From Erigeron canadensis (taxonomy: Eukaryota > Streptophyta > Magnoliopsida > Asterales > Asteraceae), in the NCBI RefSeq assembly GCF_010389155.1, contig NC_057769.1, positions 27,156,735 to 27,220,734 on the forward strand: 64,000 bases of DNA, given 5' to 3'. Shown piece after piece: positions 37,001 to 48,655 of the stretch (its first letter is position 1; the number at the start of each line of letters is the position of its first letter). The notes below the pieces were generated by a model. It was not told the origin of the DNA. It did no database searches and worked only from the letters and a program-made list of their open reading frames with translations. Both the position numbers and the translations under genes were made by a program.

Positions 37001-38582
37001 GCATACATTTCAAGATATAAACTGGAGCTATGTGACAACAAAACAGAATGGAGAAATATGTATGATCGATCATAAGTTGTAACTATACCTCTTGGCTAAG
37101 CTTGAGAAATGAACATAGACGTTCTCTTAATTCGGGCAGCTTTCCACCATAATCTATCATTATAACTGGTCTCATCCCAGTGCATAATGCTAAGATATCT
37201 GCTGACATTCAAAATCCAAAACATTAATGAGTATGAGATGTGGACCAAATTATGCCCGAATATCACCGCTACTATCAATAGAACTACATTGAGATGCATT
37301 CAGTTCTTAATTAAACTTTACTACTCAGTTTTGAAAAGACGGGATATATACATTTAATCTTTCTGATATCAAACAGAGAACTTCCATATACAAAAACATA
37401 ACGTTGGCTTTCTTTTAACTGGCGCCAACCAACAATCATCAATTCTAGTACTTGTTATGGGAGTTTAACAAAAGATAAAACTGCAAAACATGTGGTCATG
37501 CGGAAATTGACCAAACTTTTGAATATAAGCGAGTTGATATAAAACTCAACATGAAACTAAATGTCGTTTTTAATATAACTCCATAACTAGTTTCAACCGA
37601 ATCAGTCGCAATGTAATTCGTTTGACCAGATATGACTATATATACCCTTTAGTACAACCAAGTAGTATAATTATAGAAACTAAAAAGACTTGCTCAAGAG
37701 AATGACACTCAGAGAAAAGGTATACTTTCGCAATTTGAACACTATTCTTTCGAATTCAAATTTGAGAACAATTTCATGATTCCCATACTCCATTCCAGTA
37801 CTCTTAATATAAGCAAGTATAGAATAAAATTTCACACGGTCTTGCTATAGTTCTCTCTAAAAGCAGTCTCTTTACCCTACAGTAGAGATATGATTACCTA
37901 TATCCCACTTCCCTTTCTACCCCAGCCATGATAGTATAGGGTATCGTTGATCTCGTTGTCGTAGTAATCAATGATTCAATCCTTTCATAAACAATATGTT
38001 TCTTTACCAATATAGTCTTGAACGTTATACGAGGTCAGATAGTACAACAACACACTAGAAATTCAAAACTTCAAAAGATATACATAAAAGAGCAAAATGT
38101 CCATAGAAACGGATACATTTTCACATAATTTGGCCTCGATATTACAACGCGATAAGATTTTATATAACAGCTATCTTATGTATCAAAGATACAATCTTTT
38201 ATATTATTTGGGGTATGGTTGGAATGTTGGATAAATTTTAAAAACACTAAACCCTATTAAAATCCAATTTTCTAACTATTGGGGCATTTTTTAAGTATAT
38301 GGGTGTTTTTTTTCCCTTTTTGCAATAAAACTATCAAACTTAAATGATATTGGTACAAATATGTAACAATAAATTTATGCATATGTCTGCTATAAATTAC
38401 TATAACTCTAAATTAAAAAAATTATATATATAGGAAAAAAAAGGAGTACTGTAATGAAATGATGGAAGACTACCTGTTTGAAGACGACGCCTTGAAGAAG
38501 TTCTGAGGCGCCAATTGGTTTGAGAAAGTGAAGAATCAATTACCCTCATTATTTCATCATCATCAACTATATCATCCTCCAT
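34013..38582 (-). CDS. C1orf74-like (DUF4504) protein, 7 exons, 308 aa
   Basis: Exons by hand on the minus strand: 38582-38474, 37201-37089, 36895-36746, 36668-36430, 36301-36191, 35812-35768, 34172-34013. All introns are GT-AG and the frame stays open for 308 codons plus stop. The protein starts MEDDIVDDDEI, then RRRLQTADILALCTGMRPV, IMIDYGGKLPELRERL, VMLIEDMIYLIHVKGLAELI, DLSHLMQDTIVTVPTLNG, WLLGYPVVYIFGKDHI, SVPYDLSIDGDSETW and ends SATYPQAIAL. I recognise this as the plant relative of human C1orf74 (DUF4504) from recalled sequence pattern; the biochemical role is unknown. No signal peptide or membrane segment is evident. The last intron (34173-35767) is 1.6 kb and filled by duplicated repeats, including a partial copy of the last exon. 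The coding part itself looks intact. Confidence 0.82.
34632..35656. repeat. Two hAT-like MITE copies in the last intron
   Basis: A copy starting TAGGAGTGTGTAAAC at 35281 ends with the inverted TTTTACACACTCCTA at 35656 (376 bp). A related start, TAGGGGTGTGCAACGG, lies at about 34629, and a third, degenerate one near 28106. Inner text such as AAAACTGAACCGAAACTGAA and GGTCC-AAACAGGAACATAAAC is shared. The 8-bp flanks of the 35281 copy agree poorly (AATGTTAT, AATACTAG), so the copies may have spread by segmental duplication. Confidence 0.5.
34908..34945 (-). pseudogene. Partial copy of the DUF4504 last exon inside its intron
   Basis: Minus strand TTTCTCAGTCCTTATGATCT, followed by GAGCATAGATGGTGATAC, copies the first 38 or so bases of the exon at 34172, with one base missing after CAGT. 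It retains an AG acceptor directly before it, so it could act as a decoy acceptor; splicing to it would shift the frame. Confidence 0.65.
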
Positions 38583-38683
38583 AATTAATATTATTAATTA
38601 AATTGTGAAGCTTTGAGATTTTGATAGTAGTAGATGTTTTTTATGACTGAAACAGAATACGCTATGTCAAGAAGGTGAACATG

Positions 38684-39105
38684 CAATGTTTTAAAAACGG
38701 ATATTTTAGTTATACCGCTTGGAAAAATTTTTCGGTATTACCGGTATTATCGGTAATACCGGAAATACCGGCCGGTACGACTATTTTTATTTTATTATAT
38801 TTTTTGTGTAAAAATCTTACAAAACTTGTTACAATTTAACCAAATATGTATTTCATAACAAAATATAGGTTTTAACATTCACTGATAACAAAAAATAACA
38901 TTAAAGTATCACAAAAATAATTTTTTAAAAAATCAAAATTTATTTTTTGAAAATACCGGTATGGTAATACCGGAAAATACCAGGAATACCGAAAATACCG
39001 GCCGGTATTGAATAGTGAAAATACCGGACTTAAAATATCGACGTGGTCTCCGGTACCGATAATACCGGTAATACCAGCCGATATTTAACGATATTTAAAA
39101 CATTG
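38684..39105. mobile_element. hAT-type MITE (422 bp) rich in ATACCGG
   Basis: Left end CAATGTTTTAAA is inverted at the right end as TTTAAAACATTG. Flanking 8-mers TGAACATG (38676-38683) and TGAATATG (39106-39113) match at 7 of 8 positions. Both halves are full of GGTATTACCGG / CCGGTAATACC words that pair with each other. It lies about 100 bp upstream of the DUF4504-like start codon, so it is part of that promoter region. Confidence 0.78.
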
Positions 39106-39113
39106 TGAATATG

Positions 39114-40101
39114 TGATTACCCATCACGTTTGTGTCACGTGATTACTAAGAAAAAAGTGTTGACTGAGGCCAAATAACTAGACCAAAAATGTTACAAATG
39201 AAAGCTAGAGATTTTATTTTATTTTTTTAAAGTAATATATATTGTATTCCATTCATATGCATCCGTATCAATTTTTACAATAGGTCAATATATTAAAATT
39301 AAACCAATCCTCCCGACTAGCTAATTGATCTCTTTTTCATCCTACATTTGTACCATAAGAATCCCAACGCCTTCGTGTTTTGCGCATATAGATCACTTGT
39401 TAGGTACCTGTAGGGTATCCACAGTGGTGTGGCAGTTGATATGCATCTGGTGTAAGTTGGAGCCACTGATAATTTTTTCGGTGAAAGATCTTATACAAAT
39501 GCATGAGTTTTTAAGGGTATAGAGACGAAAGAAGAAGATCATTAAAGGTATAATCTTTATCACTTGTTGATGTATTTGGAAAGTTAGAAACGACATGAAA
39601 GCTAGAAATAAAACCTACAAATAGTGATACGGACGGAAAGTATACTCGTAATTAACTTAAAATAGTTTTTTCATTTTTGTTATTTTTCTACAAATTAGAT
39701 TTTTATAAATTTTAAATGATTTAGTTTTTTTCATGTTGGTCATGACACCAATGGGTCAAATATAATTTTTACTACCCTTTTTGCACCCATATAATACTAC
39801 CTTGGGTAAAGTGCTCCTCGTTGTCCTCGTCATGATGAGATATTCATATCTCAGTTTGTTTTTACATGGGACATCGAACTTGCGTTGACAACATAAGGAA
39901 TCGTTATTGTTATGTATGGAATTTTAGTAAATTTGTATGGAATTTATTTTGGCTAATTGCATTGGGGTAACTGGATTTTTTTTTCCATTGGTTAATTGGT
40001 TTGTGACATTTTCCGATCACTTTCAAAATATGCCTAGGGAAAAATTCGTTGACGAAATTTCTTATGAAAAATCATAACTCTTTACCACCTAGTCAACTTA
40101 G
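39114..40101. other. Intergenic, no gene seen
   Basis: AT-rich; the short frames at 39325-39596 have no protein-like features. Confidence 0.55.
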
Positions 40102-40335
40102 TTTTTTTTTAACAGCGAGTTAGTAGTTAGTAATAAGCGGTTAGCATTCGATACACCACAGTGACATTCAATTGGGCAGTATGCGGTGCACGAACCACGC
40201 AAGCCTGTGATGAAACCCAGGACTCTTGAAACCCCCCATAGTAATCCACTCCTACAAATGTAGAAAGTGAGATTCGAACCCTGGTGATTTTTCCCAAGGT
40301 CAAAGACCTACCAATGGGCCACCAACCCATTGGTT
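40102..40335 (-). mobile_element. tRNA-derived SINE
   Basis: On the minus strand an A-box-like TGGCCCATTGGTAGG is followed about 30 bases later by a B box GGTTCGAATCT (RNA polymerase III promoter), then about 170 bases of body and an A-rich 3' tail (the T run at 40102-40110 on the plus strand) after CGCTGTTA. Layout and size match plant tRNA-related SINEs. A target duplication was not clear. Confidence 0.7.
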
Positions 40336-40400
40336 AGTAGTGATAGTTATTTATAAGATCCAATATCCTACAAAATGTGCTTCATGCAATTACAAGTTGA

Positions 40401-40855
40401 GAAAATTGCGTCATTAGCCAAATTTCATTGCGATTATACAAAAGTAGCCAAGTTTTTTTAGATTTTCACAAAATAGTCAACAAAATCACAATGAACTGAC
40501 AAAATCGCTATGAGATCTTCAAAATCGCAATGAGAACATCAAAATCGCAATAAGATTAACGGAATCGCAATGAGATTATGAAGAATCGCAGCGAGATTCT
40601 GATAATCGCAACGAGATCTTGAGAGCATAATCTCTATGAGATTCTTCTGCAGAATCTCTACGAGATTATCATAATCACATATAGATCATCAGAATCACAT
40701 TGCGATTCTTAGAATCTCCTTGCGATTCTGCAGAATCTCGTTGTGATTTTGAAGTTCTTGTTGCGATTTTGTTGGTTATTTTGTGAAAATCCAAAAAAAC
40801 TTGGCTAATTTGGTATATACTCGCAATGAAATTTGGGTAATGACGTGATTTTTTA
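40401..40855. mobile_element. Foldback element with internal AATCGCAATGAGAT repeats
   Basis: Outer arms GCGTCATTAGCCAAATTTCA (40409) and, inverted, CGTCATTACCCAAATTTCAT pair for about 80 bases, including AGCCAAGTTTTTTTAG/G-ATTTTCACAAAATA. Between them some 15 units of about 20 bp carry AATCGCAATGAGAT-type words that flip to ATCTCGTTGCGATT-type words past the middle (about 40630), so nearly the whole 455 bp is one imperfect palindrome. Long arms suggest a Mutator-like or foldback element. No coding capacity; target duplication not resolved. Confidence 0.7.
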
Positions 40856-41369
40856 TGGGAGTGATATATATGTTATATGTACACATTTTATGTTTTACTT
40901 GGATCATAAGTTCGTAACAAAGTCGTATACTAACTTTTACTCGTATACTATTAGACTTGAAGTCACAACATAAGGCCATAAGCGTTACACACCCACCGGA
41001 GAAAGTAATACTGTATAAACAACATTTGCATTTTACAAGGCATGATGAAATATGGATACAAAAGTACCTATTTGGCCCTCGTATTATTCATATAAGTACA
41101 TTTTCACCATTCAACTATTATAAGTCATAACTAACCTTCAAATTCATGTTTATCATTGCTCATACTTTCGAACAAACATTTCACATTTTCTAACGCATAT
41201 TAGCTTAGCAAACGGCTGAAACCGACGGGTACGTACGTAAAAGACAGGGTAAACAAATAACTGTAGTAGCGAGTTGACCAAAACGCAGTTATCCAACAAT
41301 ACGAGGACCAAAGAAATACTTTCTTTTTTTTTGGTAAAATACGGATAATTTGTAGGCGTATCTTGGAGT
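40856..41369. other. 3' flank of BBX gene
   Basis: AT-rich downstream region of the BBX24-like gene; its 3' UTR should lie here. No further gene seen. Confidence 0.5.
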
Positions 41370-43390
41370 CTAACCAAGATCAGGGACGGTGAAATGCTCT
41401 TCATCGTCCTCATCAAGGTGAGGTAATTCATATCTCGGCTTCTTGAGATGTGGGACATAGAGCTTGTTTTGTTTGTACGAGGCGTTGTTGATAGAGTGAG
41501 TTGATGGAAGTTGAGGAACTTCAGCCGCTTCGTCGCCAAACATGCCATAGTCACTTAACCACTCGAGCTCTCCAAATTCGAGATGTTCTTTCTGCACACA
41601 AATGAGTCACATTTTCAGTACTGTTATGTGAAATATTGGGGCAAATTGCAAATTAAGAATTATATGTAAAAATTGCAAACTAGGAAAGAATATTGGGAAA
41701 GGTTTAATACCCCTTAACTAATTAATTGTATCTTGTTTTTACACAAAAAATGTAGTAACATACATTTTTTTTTTAATGTAATTAACATGCTTATAAAAAT
41801 AAAACCTTCATGTTTAAGATTGTTTTATCTAAATGCATATGCTTATTTGTATAATAGATAAACAATATCAAACAACTTTTAAAAAGAATGTTTATTAACT
41901 TGTTTTATAAGAAAATAACATTATGAAATGAAGTAATGATCGAACAGATTAGTACCTTGTCAGATGATTCGAAATCTGAAAATTGAAGGAGATCATCAAC
42001 AGGCCAAGATGGTGGTGAATTGTATCCAGAAATCTGTTGTGGTGCGGATTTCATGGGAACGGTTTGTGGGACGTCGACATTCTTGTTGGATGATGGTGGT
42101 GGCGGCTCAGGGTGGTTCTTCTCGGGCTCTTGGGCAGAACCCGAGCTAAGAGCCACCCGGATCCCAGTGGCTAAGAAACGCTGGTGGTTGGCAGCAAGGC
42201 TGCCAGCCGAATGGATTGGTTCGTCACAGTCTCGACAAAACAAAGCACGATCCTCTACGCAGAAAATAAAGGCCGTTTTCTCCTGAAATGAATCGTTTTA
42301 TATATACTAGCGTATATGAGAAACAAGTTCGCTTTCAACTTATAAAACGTGTTACATATGAACACAAAATTACTATAGATATATGGTTCAACAAATTAAT
42401 TGTTTCAACTTATAAAACGTGTTATGAGTTCACGTTTTTTAATGGGTGTGGAGGCTTGGAAGATAATTAAGGTTCATACGAAAAATATTCATATATGAAT
42501 ATGGTTGATATTAGGTACAATCTAATATTTTAATCTGTTTTATTTATGAAAACTTTTTCTTTTACATATATATTCATGTACAAACTTTAGTTTATAATTT
42601 ATAGGTTTTCATGGTTCTTTCAAATTTAGATAGTTCGCACATATGTATGTATATATGTGAATAAATTAATTAAAAAAATCGAATCACATAGCTTCATAGA
42701 TGATCTATTCCATTTAGTTTAATCCAACCGATCGATCAGACTCGTTTTGTTTTGCCATGTCGTGGATGAATATGGTTCTTTCATTCCGAATAATTTTTTT
42801 TCTAGGGAATGAGTATTCTATTTAACAATGAAATGGAATACTTACTATATTTTACTATATATAAATCAAATATTTTCTAGCGAATCATTCTACGAGTATT
42901 AACTTCTTTTCTTATTCTATGTACTTGAAGAATAAAAATATCAAAAAATTAAAAAAGTACATAACATGAAGAATAATCTTTGTACTAATTAGCCAATACA
43001 AATTAAAGTTATAATCCTATGCTTATATATACTATATGAAACTTTGATAAACCATAAAAATAAGAGAAAAAAGTTGTTTGAGTAATTGATTCCACAACAA
43101 AACCAAATATATATGCATGATCTCATTGCTACATATATATATATATATAAATAGATATAGAGAAATTATAGATATAGTCATATTAGAGAAATTGAAGTAA
43201 TTACTTGGCAAATATCACAAGGAGGGAGCTTATTAGAAAATGTTGTTTGCAATAACAGCCTTTGATGTTTGCTAGCAAGCTTATTGGCTGCATGAACTTC
43301 AACATCACATTTTGCACACAAAGCAGCTTCATCAGCACAGCATATCAAAGTTGCTGGTGCTTTCTCACACACATCACATTGAATCTTCAT
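41370..43390 (-). CDS. BBX24: Double B-box zinc finger protein, STO/BBX24-like, 244 aa
   Basis: Transcription regulator of light signalling; the Arabidopsis STO/BBX24 protein acts in the nucleus with HY5 and is bound by COP1. Exons: 43390-43205, 42282-41956, 41591-41370, with GT-AG introns of 922 and 364 nt. The start is the ATG opening MKIQCDVCEKAPATLICC; an in-frame upstream codon exists but the conserved family start is chosen. B-box 1 spans residues 5-43 and B-box 2 residues 58-98 (CDICQ...EDRALFCRDCDEPIH...NHQRFLATGI), split by intron 1. A basic KKPRYE and the C-terminal EEHFTVPDLG with its Val-Pro pair match the COP1-interacting end of BBX24/25. No CCT domain, as expected for this group. 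Length close to Arabidopsis BBX24 (248 aa). Assignment to BBX24 rather than BBX25 is by resemblance. Confidence 0.93.
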
Positions 43391-44370
43391 AATCTTTAAA
43401 AACACACCCCAAAAATCAATAATAATAAACACTCAAAAAATTTTAATCAAAAGTTCACAAAAATGTTGGTTCTAGTAGTATGTGAAAACACTTGGGTTAG
43501 GAGAGAAAAATGAGAAGATAAGGTGGTAGATTTTTTTTGGAGATCAAATGCAAGATAGAAATGAAGACAACATGGCATTTGTATGGGTCCAAATGTGTGT
43601 TTTTGTATGGCTAAAAATGAGTTTTGAATATAGTGGTTGTCAATTATTTTGATTGTATTTTTATTATGTGGATGTAGCTGGCTTCTAAAGTTCTAACCAT
43701 CGCCGTACATGTGTTTTTGCAAGTTGTGATATAATGTAGTGGGTGGAAAAGGCCTAGAGATATCATAAATGATGTCAATTGTGTGAGCCTATATTCAATA
43801 AATGAAATACAATGAAATTATGTATAAGATGAATAAAAAGAAGATGAAGTTGGTTTACATGATCAAATAATATATTTATATTTTAAATTTAAAAATAAAA
43901 GAATTAAAGTGATAAAAGAGAATCCATCCAAAGAATTGTATTTTTTTTTTTCTTTAGTTTTGTTTTTCTTTCTAATAATTATCAACAACCAAATGCGTTA
44001 ATTATCAACAACCAAATGCGTGATATTGATAGAACAGAAATTATAAATCTACAATAAATATATATTTTATTGTATAGTGTACAACTATATATAATAGATG
44101 TTATTATAGATGGTTAACTATTGATCATTCCCCCTAGTTTAATGGGTGGCTAATCAAAAGAAACTATAGACACAAGCTAGCTCACAATGTTTGATTTATA
44201 TATACGCAAAAATCATATGAATAAAGCCTTGTTTGAATATTACTACATTGGTCAATGCTTTCAAATTAATTAGTCCATTACCCAATATGTCCGGCTTCAA
44301 AGTCATCTATCCATTAATCTTCTCTTTTCCAGTAAAAAGAGATAGATAATACAAGTAATGAAAACGACTA
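43391..44370. other. BBX24-like promoter side and intergenic DNA
   Basis: Upstream region of the BBX24-like gene with a short direct repeat (AATTATCAACAACCAAATGCGT at 43976 and 43996 region). No gene seen. Confidence 0.55.
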
Positions 44371-44373
44371 TTA

Positions 44374-44653
44374 GGGCGCGTTTGGTTTACAGAATATTTT
44401 TGGAAGGAATAGAATCTTTTAAAGAAATTGGAATCTGAAGGAATGGAATTTGACGGAATGTTTTTGATTTTGTAAAGATTCAAGTGAGAGACGGAATGAA
44501 ATTCCTTCCCTCATCCCCAAGGAATGGAGATTCCATCAAATGATGGAATGTTAACATTCCAACGGAATGTGATTCCTCCATCTTTAACCAACCAAACACA
44601 CTAAGGAATGGATTTTAATTCCAATTCTCACATTCTGTGAACCAAACGCGACC
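44374..44653. mobile_element. Tourist (PIF/Harbinger) MITE, 280 bp
   Basis: Ends GGGCGCGTTTGGTTTACAGA and, inverted, TCTGTGAACCAAACGCGACC; TTA lies directly outside both ends (44371-44373, 44654-44656), the typical target. The inside is rich in GGAATGGAAT / ATTCCATTCC words and noncoding. Confidence 0.88.
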
Positions 44654-44656
44654 TTA

Positions 44657-45868
44657 GAGATTTAACACAAGACTCATTTGAAATATTCTATGTTTCATCA
44701 ATGAGAAAATTAATTCAAGAATGGACCAAATGGTCAGACTCAAGACATGACCAATTGGGATTGTTGGATTCTTGAGAAAGCGGGATTTGAATACCAACAA
44801 TAACATCTCAGGTGAGTAAATGGACTTTGAATCAGTTCATTGCCCGGTTTGTGGAGGAATTCGATTGGTCCAAGTGGTACAACTTTAACTTCGAATCCGG
44901 TTAAATGGGTAAATGGGTGGGAACCTCTTGTCTCAAATACCCAAAGCGTATACCACATAAAACTTATGCCCGGTTGAATACCATTCTCATACATGAAGCA
45001 TAAGATATATTGTTTAACTTCGCGCTAGTTCTTATGTTAATATATATATATCATGAATGTTATCTTGCTACCCCGGTATCGGTTTTGTGGTAGCTGGTTA
45101 GCTCATGGTGTAAAACCCCCCTTACATATGCTTGCTCTTTGTGAGATCTTTTTAAGAAAAATGGCAAAACTCAAGCTAATTAATGAAAAAAAGAACACAG
45201 GATTTATTCAAGCAAATTTATGATCATTGCTTCACATTGGATTTATCTGACAAAATTACATTCGTTGGCCAAGAATTTGCACATAACATATGCCATATCT
45301 AACTAGTAATTTCATTATTTGCTTATCAAATACCTTTAATTAATGATTTTTATAAGTTTTTAATTTATCTAATGTAGTATTTAGCTTTTAATTTGTATCT
45401 AACACTATACGTTTTTTTTATATAATTCAACTCAAAATAAATACTCGTAATTGAGTTCAATGCGATATATGGGTGTAATATCCTATCATGGCGAAGTGAT
45501 GATCATATAATTAATGTAACCCATCATAGTTCATTACTTCATACCATATGCTATTATGCTTTAAGAATGAAAATATATATATATATATATATATATGAAG
45601 TCACACAAGATCAAAGAAAATCTTTAAAGTGACATAGGTGAAACACATTACATGTAGAAAATCACAAGAATCAAATATGCACAACTTTCATGATCAACAA
45701 AAGGCAACCTAAACTCAACCAGTTTATGATTTCACAAAAAGTGCATGTAGTATCACCCTACCACATATTTCCATGCTTTAATACCATTTACAAACTTGTA
45801 TCACATTGTTCGTTCGTTCCAACCTTTCTTGTTCTGATTCCTTGAAATTAAAGCACGGATTAACGTTC
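44657..45868. other. Intergenic region upstream of SSL gene
   Basis: No gene recognised. 44740-44994 is open on the minus strand but shows no family. A TA microsatellite at about 45573-45597 is close enough to the next gene to belong to its promoter. Confidence 0.5.
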
Positions 45869-47899
45869 ATGCCAACTCAACTTATGGAGAAGAAAAGAAA
45901 ACGAGAACAAGAACAAGAAGAAAGTCGGTTACAACATCAGTTAGTTCTGGTACTAGCTTTTGTTATTGGCTTTGTTGTTATGGACCCTTTTGAAATGAGC
46001 CCGGTTGGTGGGCAAGATTTTAAACCCGTGAGACACAATATTGCACCATATGACCAAGTGATGGGAAATTGGCCAGGTGACAATCTTAGTCGGTTAGGAC
46101 TTGGAAACTTAGAGTTTGTAGATCAAGTTTTTGGACCCGAGTCATTGGAGTTTGATCCGCTAGGACATGGTCCATATAGTGGCTTAGCTGACGGCCGGAT
46201 TGTAAAATGGTCAGAAGTAACTAGAAGATGGGAAACATTCGCTCTCGTTTCACAAAATTGGTAGGTTTTCTTAAACTGTGTTTTTATTTGATGAGTTTTT
46301 TTTTTTTTTTTGAAGGGCAAACTATTCTACTTATACTCCTAACTAGACGAATGTCTGTAATGTAACTTATAACTCTCGAAAGATGGAGTATATATATGAA
46401 ATCTCAAATTCTCAATCAATTTGCAATGTGAGCAGGACAGAAAAGTTATGCGCGACAGGAAAAGACTCAACAACATACAAGCAATGGAAAAAGGAGGAGA
46501 CGTGTGGGAGACCGCTTGGATTGAGGTTTGACAAAGGTAGCGGAAATCTGTACATTGCTGATGCGTATTATGGACTTATGGTTGTCGGTCCCAATGGTGG
46601 ATTAGCTAGACCATTGGCCACTGAGATCGACGGGCAACCCATACTCTTTGCAAATGACCTTGATCTTCATAGTAATGGCTCCATATTCTTTACAGATACC
46701 AGCAGGAAGTACAATAGAGTGTGAGTTCCATAACATTTTTCAAGAAATGTTTTTTTGGTTCCATAGAATTTTTTTTGGTTCCATAGAATTACTATTATAA
46801 GTTACGTACTCTTCCATTTTAAATATTCTAGTTTTACTGTTTGAGTCTTTTTCTTACAACTTTGACCGTAGATATTTTTGTTTATGTTATATAACACTTG
46901 GTATAAAATATATGAATGAATTGAGTTTTAAATGTATTTTTCATTAATATAACATTCATCAAATATTACATAATACAAACACAAATATTTAAGGTTAAAA
47001 TTTAAAGAAAAAAACTTCAAAAGTCAAATTAGTACATCTAAAATGGAATGGATGGGGCATAATATTTTTTTTTTTGGCTGTATGTAAGATCAAAACTAGT
47101 TTCATTTCAATTCCTCTTATGTTGGAAACTTGAAATTAATTTTAATCTATCCTAAACTTAATCCGGGCCGGCTGTTGTTTATGATCTAGCTGACATTTGG
47201 TTTTGCACTTTTACCTTAGGAGACATTTCTTTATAATGTTGGAAGGAGAATCAACAGGAAGACTCCTTAGATATGACCCTCCTACAAAATCAACTCATGT
47301 TGTATTAGATGGGCTGGCCTTCCCAAATGGGGTTCAATTGTCAAAGGACCAATCTTTTCTTCTATTCACTGAGACTACAAATTGCAGGTATATATACGGC
47401 ATATATGTATACTATTTTAGTAAAAAATGTTGGTCTAAAACATATTTTTTCGTCCCTGATGATGCACATTCGTATGACAAGTTTCTCAATCTTTTCTAGG
47501 CTTATGAAGTTATGGATAGAGGGTGAAAAGAAGGGCAGCGTCGAGCTAGTGGCAAACTTGCCTGGTTTTCCAGACAATATAAGGATAAACGATAAGGGAC
47601 AATTTTGGGTGGCTATTGATTGTTGTAGAACTAAACCTCAAGAAGTCTTGACAAATAATCCATGGATGAGGAGTCTATATTTTCGACTTCCTTTGAGGAT
47701 GCAAGATTTGGCCCGGTTGATGGGAATGAAAATGTACTCGGTGATCACCCTTTTCGGCGAACAAGGGGAGATCTTGGATGTTCTTGAAGACAAACAAGGT
47801 GTTGTGATGAAACTAGTAAGTGAAGTTAGGGAAGCCAAAGGGATGTTGTGGATAGGCACTGTGGCACATAATCACATTGCAACTTTACCTTACCCTTGA
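45869..47899 (+). CDS. Strictosidine-synthase-like (APMAP-like) protein, 4 exons, 414 aa
   Basis: Six-bladed beta-propeller family including strictosidine synthase and the human adipocyte membrane protein APMAP; most plant members are not true strictosidine synthases. Exons: 45869-46260, 46436-46720, 47220-47387, 47500-47899, GT-AG introns, all frames joined cleanly. The start is ATG 45869 (MPTQLMEKKRK) or the next ATG at 45884; the frame further upstream begins only with a TTG. A basic N terminus followed by LVLVLAFVIGFVVM (about residues 30-44) predicts a signal anchor. Family marks: GRIVKWSE, RPLGLRFD, YIADAYYGLMVVGPNGG, ANDLDLHSNGSIFFTDTS, GRLLRYDPPTK, GLAFPNGVQLS, LPGFPDNIR and GQFWVAIDC. 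Whether the catalytic Glu of true strictosidine synthase is present could not be judged without an alignment, so no alkaloid function is claimed. Confidence 0.9.
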
Positions 47900-48164
47900 T
47901 GAGTAATTTGTTAGATTGTAATAAGCTATATTTAGATTAAGTTTGTTAATTTTTATCTGCCTTATTCGCCATTTCTATATATCCACATGGATTTGTATGC
48001 TTTTTTATCACATTTGACATCCAAAATACGAGTACTAATTTTGGGGAATTCTCAAATTTAAAATTTTATCAACGTCACAATAGGGGACAAAAAAAAAAGG
48101 GAAAAGAAATATATGGGTTTGAAACCGAACAAGGTTGTAACTAACTAAATACCCGCAACAAATA
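47900..48164. other. 3' flank of SSL gene
   Basis: AT-rich 3' UTR side; nothing else seen. Confidence 0.5.
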
Positions 48165-48655
48165 TGTCACTTATTCACACTTATTTTTTCATGCTTTTAA
48201 AAAGTGTGAAAATTTTTATTAATTTGATCACATTTAAAAGTGTGTAGAAATAATTTACATTTAAAAGTTTGAATAAATTTAAAAAATCACAATAACTACA
48301 CACTTATACATGTGAAAAAGAAAATTCACACTTTCAAGTGTGTAAAAATATATCAATTGTTCACACTTAAAAGTGTGAAAGTTAATTTATAACACTTATT
48401 TTCTTCACACATGGAGAGTGTTGTGTGAAGAAATCATGTGTTATAATTGATTTTCACACTTTTAAATGTGAAAATATTTGACAATTGTTCACACTTTTAA
48501 GTGTTAACATTTTGTTTACACATTTATAAGTGTGAAAAAAATTATAACTTTTAAAATTTATTCACACTTTTAAATGTAATGTTTTTTCTACACATTTTTA
48601 TATGTGATTAAATTTATAAATTTTTTCACACTTTGTATAATCAAGTGTGAACAAA
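48165..48655. mobile_element. Foldback element of CACACTTTTAAAAGTGTG units
   Basis: The palindromic word CACACTTTTAAAAGTGTG, whole or in part, recurs about a dozen times. The entire block is also a large inverted repeat centred near 48410, where ATAACACTTATTTTCTTCACACA faces TGTGTGAAGAAATCATGTGTTAT. The outer ends are ACAAATATGTCACTTATTCACACT and AGTGTGAACAAATG. Noncoding and 490 bp. Class is not resolved. Confidence 0.7.

Noticed and set aside
40490..40760. CRISPR-like array of regular AATCGCAATGAGAT repeats
   Set aside because: Units are about 20 bp without unique spacers, flip orientation mid-way, and the host is a plant. It is the inside of a foldback element.
44880..44905. tRNA or SINE B box (TTCGAATCCGG)
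   Set aside because: No A box at the right distance, no cloverleaf and no A-rich tail were found.
45806..45868. Earlier start for the strictosidine-synthase-like gene
   Set aside because: The upstream frame opens with TTG, not ATG. ATG 45869 or 45884 is the realistic start.
45878..47899. True strictosidine synthase and an alkaloid gene cluster
   Set aside because: Only the broad propeller family is supported, and no neighbouring genes of alkaloid synthesis are present.
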